From: Streptomyces zinciresistens K42
GTDB taxonomy: Bacteria; Actinomycetota; Actinomycetes; Streptomycetales; Streptomycetaceae
DNA length: 60,291 nucleotides
Assembly: GCF_000225525.1 (NCBI RefSeq)
Contig: NZ_AGBF01000027.1
Location: 1-60,291, forward strand
Reading direction: 5' to 3'
Positions 27,119 to 34,661 of this stretch are shown here, piece by piece. The notes under the pieces were generated by a model. The model saw nothing but the letters and a program-made list of their open reading frames with translations, was not told the DNA's origin and ran no database searches. The translations under genes and the position numbers were made by a program. Position 1 is the stretch's first letter, and each line of letters opens with the position of its first letter.

Positions 27119-27343
27119 TCAGCTTTCCATGGTGTCCTTGATCTCGTCCCGGAGCCGCTCCTGCTCATTTGTGCTGAGCGAGTCACCCTCGACTACATGG
27201 AGGGCCCAGGGCGTATCGCACCAGCCTTCATGGCTCGGGTCTGGGCAGATGGTCTCGACGAAGCGGTCGGTAAGGGCTTCCACCTGCTCCGAGGTGGCCT
27301 CCAAGGCGATGACCACTTTCCAGAGCTGAGGCGTTTCATTCAT
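27119..27343 (-). CDS. small acidic protein, 74 aa
   Basis: A 74-residue protein, acidic, with an alpha/beta start (LWKVVIALEATSEQVEALTD) and two Trp-Cys elements (ICPDPSHEGWCDTPWAL). GAAGGA lies six to ten bases before ATG 27343. It stands downstream of a strong hairpin and of a truncated Trp/Cys-rich peptide on the same strand. No family is recognised; a binding or immunity role for the peptide is conceivable only. Confidence 0.65.
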   Translation of the reverse strand: MNETPQLWKVVIALEATSEQVEALTDRFVETICPDPSHEGWCDTPWALHVVEGDSLSTNEQERLRDEIKDTMES

Positions 27344-27374
27344 TTCTCAGTCCTTCTGTTCAGAGACAGCGAAC

Positions 27375-27408
27375 GGGATCGGCCGCCGACGGAACGGCGG
27401 CCGATCCC
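27375..27408 (-). terminator. strong hairpin between peptide remnant and 74-aa gene
   Basis: A 13-bp perfect stem (GGGATCGGCCGCC and its complement) with an 8-base loop. On the minus strand it follows the truncated peptide and precedes the 74-aa gene, so it could terminate or attenuate. Confidence 0.75.
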
Positions 27409-27438
27409 TTGCCTATCGGGCGTCAGTCGTCACCCTGA

Positions 27439-27531
27439 TCACGGACCGCATCCGCACCAGCTGCCGTATGTACCACGCCAGACGGAGGAGTAGAACATAA
27501 CGCCGCCGGTCCAGCGGTTCATCCGGCGCAT
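27439..27531 (-). pseudogene. C-terminal remnant of a Trp/Cys-rich peptide gene
   Basis: The frame reads MRRMNRWTGGVMFYSSVWRG and ends with TYGSWCGCGP before a TGA. It has no Shine-Dalgarno, and the frame runs into the IS3 end at 27547, so the 5' part was probably lost by the insertion. The aromatic- and Cys-rich tail is unlike a chance translation and resembles the core of a ribosomally made modified peptide; this is inference. Confidence 0.4.
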
Positions 27532-27573
27532 CCAGTCGGGAGGGTTTGAACCGCCCCGGGTTCGGTAGAGGTC

Positions 27574-28091
27574 TCAGTTGGTGGTTGTGACCTGGGGTTT
27601 CGTGGTTGTCAGGTAGTAGTTGGTCTCGAACTCGACGGGTGGGACGTGGCCTGTCTCACCGTGCAGGCGTCGGTGGCAGTACCGGTCGATCCACTCGGCG
27701 GTGGCCAGCTCGACCTGGGAGAGGGTCTTCCAGGGCCGCTGCGGTTTGATCAGCCCGGTTTTGAACAGGCCGATCGTGCTCTCCGTCAGGGCGTTGTCGT
27801 ATGCGTCGCCGCCGGATCCGATCGAGGCCGCGATGCCGGCCGCGTCCAGGTGCCCGGCCGGCTTGAAACTGGTGTACTGGCTGCCCGCATCACTGTGGTG
27901 TGTCAACTCTCCGCGCACGTGCGGGTGTTCATCGCGGTCGCGCTGCCACAGTGCCATCTCCAGAGCGTCCAGCACGAGCTGGGTCTCCTTCGATGCCGCG
28001 GCGACCAGCCGGCGATGCGGCGGGAGAAGGTGTCCACGACGAAGGCGGCGTAGACCACTCCGGCCCAGGTCCCGGTGCTCGTCGACGAACG
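27574..28091 (-). pseudogene. IS3-family OrfB transposase, internally deleted
   Basis: The last 130 or so residues are preserved: ELTHHSDAGSQYTSF, then GSGGDAYDNALTESTIGLFK and RRLHGETGHVPPVEFE, with the D and E of the DDE triad. Upstream only VAFVDEH remains, directly followed in a shifted frame by VVYAAFVVDTFSRRIAGW, so most of the first half, with the first catalytic Asp, is gone. Confidence 0.85.
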
Positions 28092-28418
28092 CTACGAGCG
28101 CGTGTGTGGCCGGTCGAGCCCGGCCGCGAAGAAACTCGCCGCCGCCTTCAGGATCTCGTTCGCCCGCTTCAGCTCGGCGATCCCCTTCTTCAACGCCTTG
28201 AGCTGGGCCGATTCCTCCGTCGTCGTCCCCGGCCGCGTCCCCGCGTCGATCTCGTGCTGCTTCACCCAGTTCCGCAGCGTCTCGCGGGAGCCGATGCCGG
28301 GCTTGTCGGTGACCGCCTGCAGGACGGCCGTCTCGTCCGGGTAGTCGTCGCGCACCTCGACGACCATGCGCACCGCGCGCCGGCGGACCTCAAGCGGATT
28401 ACGGGAAGGTCGTGCCAT
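28092..28418 (-). CDS. IS3-family OrfA transposase
   Basis: A 108-residue protein with the HTH_Tnp_1 helix-turn-helix (VRRRAVRMVVEVRDDYPDET, then SRETLRNWVKQHEID) and a C-terminal leucine-zipper-like coil (LKALKKGIAELKRANEILKA). These are the usual parts of OrfA. The end overlaps the broken OrfB. Without a working OrfB it cannot transpose by itself. Confidence 0.85.
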   Translation of the reverse strand: MARPSRNPLEVRRRAVRMVVEVRDDYPDETAVLQAVTDKPGIGSRETLRNWVKQHEIDAGTRPGTTTEESAQLKALKKGIAELKRANEILKAAASFFAAGLDRPHTRS

Positions 28419-28453
28419 GACCCGATCCCTTCATGGAATCGAGCCTCCAGTCG

Positions 28454-28594
28454 ACACGGGGCGGTTCAGACATCCGCGACTGGATCGCCCACTGGAACGA
28501 AGACCCCAAGCCGTTCACCTGGACCAAGTCCGCCGACGAGATCTTCGAACGTCTCGCCGGCTACCTGAACCGCCTACCGAACCCCAAACCCTAG
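28454..28594 (+). pseudogene. IS630-family transposase, C-terminal fragment
   Basis: SDIRDWIAHWNEDPKPFTWT followed by KSADEIFERLAGYLNRL matches the conserved C-terminus of IS630-type transposases. It begins right at the IS3 right end, so the remainder was lost after that insertion. Confidence 0.8.
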
Positions 28595-28633
28595 AAATGT
28601 AGCTTTTCTAAGACTCAGGACACTAGAAACGTC

Positions 28634-28732
28634 CTGAAGATCTTGAAACGGCGCCCGGCTTGCCCTGGTTGACGACGATTGACATCTATCGGCAATCCAG
28701 GGCGAGTCGGGCGGCCGGAGCAAGATCTTCAG
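28634..28732. repeat. 99-bp near-palindrome beside the urate permease gene
   Basis: Two arms of about 35 bp (CTGAAGATCTTG...GCCCTGG at 28634-28668 and its complement ending at 28732) match at about 30 positions, with a 28-base centre. This could be joined inverted ends of a lost IS or a small non-autonomous element, or it may act as a terminator for the permease gene. Confidence 0.7.
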
Positions 28733-28755
28733 CGGTCTCCTACCCGTTCGCCGGC

Positions 28756-30183
28756 CTATGGAGTGGCGGGGGCCCGGTTCGCGCCGCCGATCTCCTCCCC
28801 CGCCTCCATCGGATGGGTCACGTCCCGGGCGTCGCTGCCCCTCCCGCCCAGGTGGTTGAAGATCAGGTTCAGCGCGACGGCCGCGAGGCACCCGGTGGAG
28901 ATGCCGGAGTCCAGCACGATCTTGGCCGTCTCGGGGAAGGAGCGGTAGAACTCCGGCTCCGTGATGGGAACGATGCCCACGGCCAGCGAGACGGCCACGA
29001 TCAGGACGTTGTTGTCCTTGTCGAGGCCGGCCCGGACCAGGGTCTGGATGCCGCTCGCGGCCACCGAGCCGAACAGGACGATCCCGGCGCCGCCGAGCAC
29101 CGGCCGCGGCACGACGGCGATGAGCGAGGCGGCCATCGGGAACAGGCCCATCAGCACCAGGAATCCGCCGCCCACGGCGACGACGTAGCGGCTGCGGATC
29201 TTCGTCATCGCCACCAGGCCGACGTTCTGGGCGAAGGCGCTGCACATGAAGCCGTTGAAGAGCGGGCTGACCGCGGAGCCGAGGGTGTCGGCGCGCAGGC
29301 CCGCCGCGATGGTCTTCTCGTCGGCCGGACGGCCGACGATCTCACCGAGGGCGAGCATGTCGGCGGTCGACTCGGTCATCGAGACCACCATCACCACGCA
29401 CATCGAGATGATCGCGGCCAGCTGGAACTGCGGGGCGCCGAAGTGGAACGGCGTGGGGAAGCCGATGATGTCGGCGTCGGCGACGGGGCTGAAGTCCGTG
29501 ACCCCGAACGGGATCGCGACCAGCGTGCCGGCGACCAGGCCGAGCAGCACGGCGATCTGCTTGACGAAGCCGCGGGTGAAGCGGCGCAGGAGCAGCACGA
29601 TGAGCAGGGTCACCGCGGCGAGGCCGAGGTTGGTCGTCGAACCGTAGTCGGAGGCCGCCGGGCTCGGGCCCTGCGCCCAGCCGAAGGCGACCGGGAGCAG
29701 GGATATGCCTATCAGGGTGATGACGGTGCCGGTGACGACCGGCGGGAAGAAGCGGACCGCCTTGCTGAAGAAGGGCGCGACGAGGAAGCCGAGCAGTCCG
29801 GCGACGATGACGGCGCCGAAGATGACGGGCAGGGCGTCGGACTTGTCGTCGGTGGAGGCGACGATCGCGGTCATCGGGGCGACGCCCGCGAAGGTGACGC
29901 CGTTGACGAAGGGCAGCCGGGCACCGATCTTCCAGATGCCGAGGGTCTGCAGCAGGGTCGCGATGCCGGCCGTGAACAGGCAGGCGCCGGTGAGGAAGGT
30001 GAGTTCGCTCGCGGAGAGGCCGATGGCCGCACCGACGATCAGGGGTGGGGCGACGACTCCCGCGTACATGGCAGCCACGTGTTGAAGGCCGGTGGCGGCC
30101 ATTCTCGGCGCGGGAAGTTTCTCGTCGACGGGGTGGACGGACACAGACGGCTCCTCCGGTCGGGTACGTGCCGGTTCTGGCAC
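28756..30183 (-). CDS. NCS2 urate/xanthine permease
   Basis: A 475-residue nucleobase:cation symporter-2 with 12-14 membrane helices. LQHVAAMYAGVVAPPLIVGA near residue 33 and SMTESTADMLALGEIVGRPA near residue 265 are the substrate-site motifs of the bacterial urate/xanthine branch. Members of this group import urate or xanthine; which one cannot be decided. It lies downstream of guaD on the same strand, separated by 216 bp with a strong hairpin, so it may have its own promoter. Confidence 0.92.
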   Translation of the reverse strand: MPEPARTRPEEPSVSVHPVDEKLPAPRMAATGLQHVAAMYAGVVAPPLIVGAAIGLSASELTFLTGACLFTAGIATLLQTLGIWKIGARLPFVNGVTFAGVAPMTAIVASTDDKSDALPVIFGAVIVAGLLGFLVAPFFSKAVRFFPPVVTGTVITLIGISLLPVAFGWAQGPSPAASDYGSTTNLGLAAVTLLIVLLLRRFTRGFVKQIAVLLGLVAGTLVAIPFGVTDFSPVADADIIGFPTPFHFGAPQFQLAAIISMCVVMVVSMTESTADMLALGEIVGRPADEKTIAAGLRADTLGSAVSPLFNGFMCSAFAQNVGLVAMTKIRSRYVVAVGGGFLVLMGLFPMAASLIAVVPRPVLGGAGIVLFGSVAASGIQTLVRAGLDKDNNVLIVAVSLAVGIVPITEPEFYRSFPETAKIVLDSGISTGCLAAVALNLIFNHLGGRGSDARDVTHPMEAGEEIGGANRAPATP

Positions 30184-30254
30184 GGGTTTCAGGGAGGTGG
30201 TGCGCGTGGTCGTGCGGGACCCGGACGGCCCGTTCCCGGAGAAACGGTGACCGC

Positions 30255-30286
30255 TCCGGGACGCCCGCGTGCGCGGGCGTCCCGGA
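30255..30286 (-). terminator. hairpin between guaD and the permease gene
   Basis: A 14-bp perfect stem (TCCGGGACGCCCGC and its complement) with the tetraloop GTGC. Confidence 0.75.
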
Positions 30287-30399
30287 CACGGCCGCCATGG
30301 ACCCCGCTCGGGTCCACGGCTGCCGACCGGGAGCCGTCCCTCCCGGCCGGAGACCTTGTGGTGCGGTGCCCGCGGCGCGCGCGGCGGGCACGGAGGCGG

Positions 30400-31776
30400 T
30401 CAGCGGGCGGCGATCTCCGCCAGCCGCCGGGCCTGCTCCCGTGTGGAGCGGGCGATCTCGTCCTCGTCGGCCGTGAGCAGCCGGCCGTCCTGCACGATCT
30501 GGCGGCCGTTGACGAAGGACGCGGTGACCGGCGCGGCGGCGCCGAACACGAGTGCGGTGACCGGGTCGGCGATGGAGGCGTGGGCGAGGGTGTCCAGCTT
30601 CCACAGGACCAGGTCGGCGAGCTTGCCCGGCTCCAGGGAGCCGATCTCGGCCGCGCGGCCGAGGACCTGCGCGCCGCCGAAGGTGCCCAGGCGCAGGGCC
30701 TGGCGGGCGTTGAGCGCGGCTTCGCGGTGCGCGCCGAGCCGGTTGATGAGCAGGGCGTTGCGCAGTTCGGTGTGGAGTTCGCCGGACTCGTTGGAGGCCG
30801 TGCCGTCGACGCCGAGGCCGACCGGGACACCGGCGGCGAGCATGTCGGGGACGCGGGCGATGCCTGCCGCGAGGCGGGCGTTGGACGAGGGGCAGTGGGC
30901 GACGCCGGTCCTCGTGCGGGCGAAGGCGGCGATGTCGGAGTCGTTCATGTGGACGCAGTGCGCCATCCACACGTCCTCGCCGAGCCAGCCGGTGGACTCG
31001 AAGTAGTCGGTGGGGCCCATGCCGAACAGCTCGTGGCAGAACTTCTCCTCCTCGACCGTCTCCGAGCCGTGGGTGTGCATCCGCACCCCGAGGCGGCGGG
31101 CCAGTTCGGCGCCCTGGCGGAGCAGTTCGGTGGAGATGGAGAACGGGGAGCAGGGGGCGACGGCGACCTGGGTCATCGCGTCGAAGGAGGTGTCGTGGTG
31201 GCGCTTCACGGTCTCCTCGGTCGCGGCCAGCGCGCCGTCGAGGCTCTCGACGGCGAAGTCCGGGGGCAGTCCGCCGTCCTTCTCGCTGCGGTCCATGGAG
31301 CCGCGGGCCAGCGTGAAGCGCACGCCCATGTCGCGGGCGGCGCCGACGATGGCGCCGGAGAGGTCGCCGGAGCCCCGCGGGTAGACGTAGTGGTGGTCCA
31401 TGGCGGTGGTGACGCCGCCGCGGGCCATCATCGCCAGGGAGCCCCGCGCGGCCGAGCGCACCATCTCCTCGTCGATGCGCGCCCAGGTCGGGTAGAGGGC
31501 GACGAGCCAGTCGAAGAGGTTGTGGTCGGTGGCCAGCCCCCGGGTGATCCACTGGTAGAAGTGGTGATGGGTGTTGACCAGGCCGGGCGTGACCAGGTGG
31601 CCGGTGGCGTCGATACGGCGTACGACGTTCTCCAGGCCCTCGGGGGCGTCGCCCGCGCCGAGGGACTCGACGCGGCGGTCCGCGATCACGAGGTGGCCGG
31701 CCGCGTACTCGGTGTCGTCGGCGTCCACCGTGGCGATCGAACAGTTCTCGATGACGATGCGCTGGGCTGCTGCCAT
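30400..31776 (-). CDS. 8-oxoguanine/guanine deaminase
   Basis: A 458-residue metal-dependent deaminase of the amidohydrolase superfamily. TPGLVNTHHHFYQWITRG near residue 65 gives the HxH site, RMHTHGSETVEEEKF near 240 gives the later zinc His and acid, and VGLGVDGTASNESGEL near 325 holds the catalytic Asp. The sequence fits the group annotated as 8-oxoguanine deaminase, which also covers some guanine deaminases; in this operon either reaction would feed xanthine or urate. It lies 120 bp after uricase. Confidence 0.93.
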   Translation of the reverse strand: MAAAQRIVIENCSIATVDADDTEYAAGHLVIADRRVESLGAGDAPEGLENVVRRIDATGHLVTPGLVNTHHHFYQWITRGLATDHNLFDWLVALYPTWARIDEEMVRSAARGSLAMMARGGVTTAMDHHYVYPRGSGDLSGAIVGAARDMGVRFTLARGSMDRSEKDGGLPPDFAVESLDGALAATEETVKRHHDTSFDAMTQVAVAPCSPFSISTELLRQGAELARRLGVRMHTHGSETVEEEKFCHELFGMGPTDYFESTGWLGEDVWMAHCVHMNDSDIAAFARTRTGVAHCPSSNARLAAGIARVPDMLAAGVPVGLGVDGTASNESGELHTELRNALLINRLGAHREAALNARQALRLGTFGGAQVLGRAAEIGSLEPGKLADLVLWKLDTLAHASIADPVTALVFGAAAPVTASFVNGRQIVQDGRLLTADEDEIARSTREQARRLAEIAAR

Positions 31777-31896
31777 GGTTCGTCCTTTGCGCTGGTGTGG
31801 AGGGGCACGGCAGGACCCGGGTGGTTTGAGTACCGCGGCCGGCTGGCCCGTGCGGGCCGGCCCTCCGGCCGCGGGTGCCGAAGTGGAGCTGCTGGC

Positions 31897-32844
31897 TTAC
31901 AGGTTGGTGAGATCCACGGGGATCAGCGCCTCGCAGCCGTCCCGCAGGACGGTGGCCTCGATCAGGCCGTAGGGGCGGTCGGCGGCGTAGTAGACCTCGT
32001 TGTCGTTCTTCAGTCCGAACGGCTCCAGGTCGACCAGGAAGTGGTGCTTGTTCGGGAGGGAGAAGCGGACCTCGTCGATCTCGCCGCGGTGGTTGATGAT
32101 GCGCGAGCCCATCTGGTACAGGGTCTGCTGGAGCGAGAGGGAGTAGGTCTCCGCGAATGCCTGGAGCATGTGCTTCCTGGTCTGCTCGTAGGACTTCTCC
32201 CAGTTCGGCATCCGCTGCTCGTCGTCGGTCCAGTTGAACCGCCAGCGGCCGGAGACCTCGGTGGCCAGGATGCGGTCGTGGGCCTCCTTGAGCGTCGTGT
32301 ACTTGTCCTTGACGTAGCCCCAGAACTCGGAGTTGGTCGAGTTCATCACGACGAGGTCCTTGAGGCCGGATATGACCTCCCAGCTGTCGCCGTCGTAGGT
32401 GACCTGGGTCAGCCGGGTCTCCTGGCCCTTGCGGACGAAGGAGTGCCTGACGTCGTCGGCGCCGATGAAGCGCGAGGTGGCGTCGGAGGAGGCGATGCGC
32501 TCCCAGGCGTACTCCTCGATGCGGATGCGCGCCCGGTGGATGGGCTCCTGGGAGGTGACGAAGTGCCGGGCGAGGTGGATGCCGAACTGCTCGGCGGAGT
32601 CGATGCCGTGCTCCTTGGCGAACGCGAACACCGTGTTCTTGGTGGTGTCGGTCGGCAGGACGTTGGCGTTGGAGCCGGAGTAGTGGACCTCCTCCATGTC
32701 GCCGGAGAGGGCGACCGAGACGTTGAGGTCCTTGATGTGGTGGGTGGCGCCGTCCCGCGTGATCCTCACGACTCGGTTCTCGGCCTTGCCGTACTGGTTC
32801 TGTCCCAGCATCACAGGGCGGGCAGGGCGGGAAAAGTCGGTCAT
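31897..32844 (-). CDS. urate oxidase (factor-independent)
   Basis: Oxidises urate with oxygen to 5-hydroxyisourate and hydrogen peroxide. 315 residues with both T-fold halves: GQNQYGKAENRVVRI near residue 14, which carries the catalytic Lys, TKNTVFAFAKEHGI near 70 with the Thr, and FSLPNKHHFLVDLEPFGLKN near 260 with the His. The ATG at 32844 lies seven bases after the HIU hydrolase stop, so translation is tightly linked. The peroxide formed explains the catalase gene in the same neighbourhood. Confidence 0.97.
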   Translation of the reverse strand: MTDFSRPARPVMLGQNQYGKAENRVVRITRDGATHHIKDLNVSVALSGDMEEVHYSGSNANVLPTDTTKNTVFAFAKEHGIDSAEQFGIHLARHFVTSQEPIHRARIRIEEYAWERIASSDATSRFIGADDVRHSFVRKGQETRLTQVTYDGDSWEVISGLKDLVVMNSTNSEFWGYVKDKYTTLKEAHDRILATEVSGRWRFNWTDDEQRMPNWEKSYEQTRKHMLQAFAETYSLSLQQTLYQMGSRIINHRGEIDEVRFSLPNKHHFLVDLEPFGLKNDNEVYYAADRPYGLIEATVLRDGCEALIPVDLTNL

Positions 32845-32851
32845 GTGTCTG

Positions 32852-33244
32852 CTAGCTCCCTCGGTATACGGAGTAGCCGAACGGGTTGAGCAGCAGCGGC
32901 ACGTGGTAGTGCTCCCCGGGCCGTACGGCGAAGGTGATCGCCACCTCGGGGAAGAACACGGCACCGCTGTCCCGATTCGCGGGGGCGTCCTGCTGCGCAT
33001 CGGCTTGCTTCTTCTCGAAGTACGCCTCGACCGCGAAGTCGAGCCGTACGTGGGTGGTCCCCTCCGGCAGCGCCGGGAGGTCCTTGCACCGCCCGTCCGC
33101 GTCGGTCGCCGAACCGCCGAGCTCCCGCCACCGCGCGTCCCGGCCCGGTCGGGCAAAGAGGCGGACGGCGACGGACCCGGCGGGGCGGCCGGCGCTGGTG
33201 TCCAGGATGTGGGTGGACACGGAGGCGGTGGTGCTGGCGCTCAT
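32852..33244 (-). CDS. uraH: 5-hydroxyisourate hydrolase
   Basis: A 130-residue transthyretin-like enzyme opening the ring of 5-hydroxyisourate to OHCU. It begins VSTHILDTSAGRPA, with the catalytic His, and ends FGYSVYRGS, where the YRGS tail distinguishes the enzyme from transthyretin. YHVPLLLNPFGYS supplies another active-site His. Two bases separate it from the OHCU decarboxylase stop; all three early genes are one operon. Confidence 0.97.
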   Translation of the reverse strand: MSASTTASVSTHILDTSAGRPAGSVAVRLFARPGRDARWRELGGSATDADGRCKDLPALPEGTTHVRLDFAVEAYFEKKQADAQQDAPANRDSGAVFFPEVAITFAVRPGEHYHVPLLLNPFGYSVYRGS

Positions 33245-33246
33245 GG

Positions 33247-33759
33247 TCAGGCGTCCTCTTCGACGAGTCGGGCGAGCCGGATGCGGTTGATCTTGCCCAG
33301 CTCGGTGCGGACGATCTCCCGCTCCCGCTCCGGCGCGTTGCCGATCCGCTCCCGGACGGCGTCGCGCATCTGCTCGCCGGTCCTGCCGGTGGCGCAGATC
33401 AGGAAGACGTGGCCGAACCGCTCCTGGTAGGCCAGGTTCAGTGCGAGCATCTCCTCCCTGAGCTCCTCGGAGGCGCCGGCCATGCCGCGCTGCTCCCGCG
33501 CGGAGGTGGGGTCGCCCGGCGCGGGGCGGCCGATCGGCGGGTGGCCGGCCATGGCCTCGGCGAGGTCCCCGGCGCTCAGCGCGGCCGTGGCCGCGTCGCT
33601 CGCCGCGTAGAGATCGCCGGTCCCGGCGAAGGGCCGGGCGGCGACCAGCAGCCGGGCCCACGCCGTGGAGGCGCACGCCTCGTGGAGGGCGGCGTGGGCC
33701 GCGTGCTCCTCCAGAGCGTTGAACCGGGCCAGGCCCGGGGGCGTGGAATTCGACGTCAC
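33247..33759 (-). CDS. uraD: OHCU decarboxylase
   Basis: Decarboxylates 2-oxo-4-hydroxy-4-carboxy-5-ureidoimidazoline to (S)-allantoin. The 170-residue protein has the catalytic HPPIGRPAPGD near residue 73, the SAREQRGM acid region, and LNLAYQERFGHVFLICATGR near residue 110. It is the first gene of the urate operon. The 150 bp upstream contain the B palindrome at 33834-33850. Confidence 0.95.
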   Translation of the reverse strand: MTSNSTPPGLARFNALEEHAAHAALHEACASTAWARLLVAARPFAGTGDLYAASDAATAALSAGDLAEAMAGHPPIGRPAPGDPTSAREQRGMAGASEELREEMLALNLAYQERFGHVFLICATGRTGEQMRDAVRERIGNAPEREREIVRTELGKINRIRLARLVEEDA

Positions 33760-33833
33760 GGGAGCCTCCGTGGCCGCGAACGGCCTTCGTGCTGAACGGG
33801 CGTGCCGATAGCTAAGGCCCTGCGACGACAGAC

Positions 33834-33867
33834 GTCAACACTTTGTTGAAAATTCCCGGTTACGAAA
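33834..33867. promoter_or_regulatory. B palindrome and weak A site at the urate operon promoter
   Basis: GTCAAC-ACTTT-GTTGAA at 33834-33850 is a B-type palindrome. TTCC-CGGTTAC-GAAA at 33853-33867 is an A site with one mismatch. Together they are upstream of uraD. Confidence 0.6.
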
Positions 33868-33912
33868 TCGGGCGGCCCCCGAGGACCGCCCCGGCCCCAG
33901 CGTCAGGCCGGC

Positions 33913-34278
33913 TCAGGCGCCCTTTTCACGGTTGAGGTAGTTGTAGACGGTGAAGCGGCTCACACCGAGCGCGCTCGCCACGGTCTCCACGCCGTGCCGC
34001 ACGGAGAAGGCGCCACGCGCCTCCAGCGTCCGTACGACCTCCTGCTTGGCCTTGCGGTCGAGGTCGGCGAGCGGTCTGCCCTTGCGGCGCTCCATGGCCG
34101 CGAGGATGTGGTCGAGGGAGTCGGCGAGCTGGGGCAGCCGCACGGCGACGACGTCGGCACCCTCCCAGGAGAGCACGACATCCTCAGGTCCGGCCTCGTC
34201 GGGCGGGAGCATCTCGCCGCCCATGGCGTCGACCAGCGGTTTCACGGCCGCGATGAAGGGCTCGTCGCCGCCGCTCAC
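33913..34278 (-). CDS. DauR/YheO-like helix-turn-helix protein
   Basis: A 121-residue protein. The C-terminal 30 residues form the HTH seen in YheO/DauR-type regulators (ETVASALGVSRFTVYNYLNR). The N-terminal 80 residues are a reduced sensor with an amphipathic DSLDHILAAMERRKGRPLAD helix. It sits between the urate operon and the glyoxylate genes and could be the factor that reads the B palindromes, though this is only positional. The ATG overlaps the stop of the gene at 34275 (ATGA), so the two are coupled. Confidence 0.8.
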   Translation of the reverse strand: MSGGDEPFIAAVKPLVDAMGGEMLPPDEAGPEDVVLSWEGADVVAVRLPQLADSLDHILAAMERRKGRPLADLDRKAKQEVVRTLEARGAFSVRHGVETVASALGVSRFTVYNYLNREKGA

Positions 34279-34526
34279 GCCTCGCCCTCCCCTACCACGT
34301 TGACCTGGAGGGAGATCCGGGTGGCTCCGGCCGCGAGGCTCCTGCGCAGCAGGGCGTCCACGGCCGTCAGCACGGCGTCGGCGCCGCCCTCGGCGGTGTT
34401 GCCGAAGGGGCCGACGTCGACCGCGTCGAGCGCGGCGGCCTCGATGACGTCACGCGCGGCCACCGCGTGCGCGGGCGCCTCGTCGAGGTCGAAGGGCTCG
34501 GTCGTGAACTCCACTCTCAATCGCAC
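34275..34526 (-). CDS. MTH1187/YqgV-like thiamine-binding family protein
   Basis: An 83-residue ferredoxin-like protein. DVGPFGNTAEGGADAVLTAV followed by an RISLQVNVVGE strand matches the MTH1187/DUF77 family (E-V-G-P-M-G-T-x-x-E-G...), some members of which bind thiamine. A link to Gcl, a ThDP enzyme of this pathway, is tempting but unproven. GTG 34526 is the start; the gene overlaps the HTH gene. Confidence 0.6.
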   Translation of the reverse strand: MRLRVEFTTEPFDLDEAPAHAVAARDVIEAAALDAVDVGPFGNTAEGGADAVLTAVDALLRRSLAAGATRISLQVNVVGEGEA

Positions 34527-34597
34527 ACGCTCAACCTAACGCGCGGCGGCACCATCCGCCGATCCCTCTTGACAAGCCCGGACACCCGACGGCAATC

Positions 34598-34633
34598 TTC
34601 CAATAAGCAGAAACAAAATTCCGCAATACGGAA
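34598..34633. promoter_or_regulatory. tandem A sites at the hyi promoter
   Basis: TTCC-AATAAGC-AGAA at 34598-34612 (one mismatch) and TTCC-GCAATAC-GGAA at 34619-34633, exactly 21 bp apart. They are about 30-65 bases before the hyi start and probably overlap the promoter. Confidence 0.7.
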
Positions 34634-34661
34634 TCTTGACACGGAAGGGAGCGCCGGCGAC

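Larger units (their letters stand above)
27547..28468 (-). mobile_element. IS3-family element, defective
   Basis: Bounded by imperfect 24-bp inverted ends beginning TGAACCGCCCCG (27547 onward, and its complement ending at 28468; about 18 of 24 match). Contains an intact-looking OrfA and an OrfB with its middle deleted. The right end lies inside an IS630-type transposase fragment, showing a nested insertion. Confidence 0.8.

Noticed and set aside
26638..27186. Minus-strand frame of about 180 codons in the IS region
   Set aside because: No motif, low-complexity composition, and it overlaps the better supported 74-aa gene.
30240..30300. CRISPR-like hairpin translating as GTPACAGVP
   Set aside because: The stem is 14 bp with a 4-base loop, unlike I-E repeats, and it sits between two operon genes where a terminator is expected.
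28660..32889. A 1409-codon open frame on the plus strand across the urate genes
   Set aside because: It is the antisense of permease, guaD and uricase; its composition (Gly, Asp, Arg, Glu, Val) is the usual product of high-GC mirror frames.
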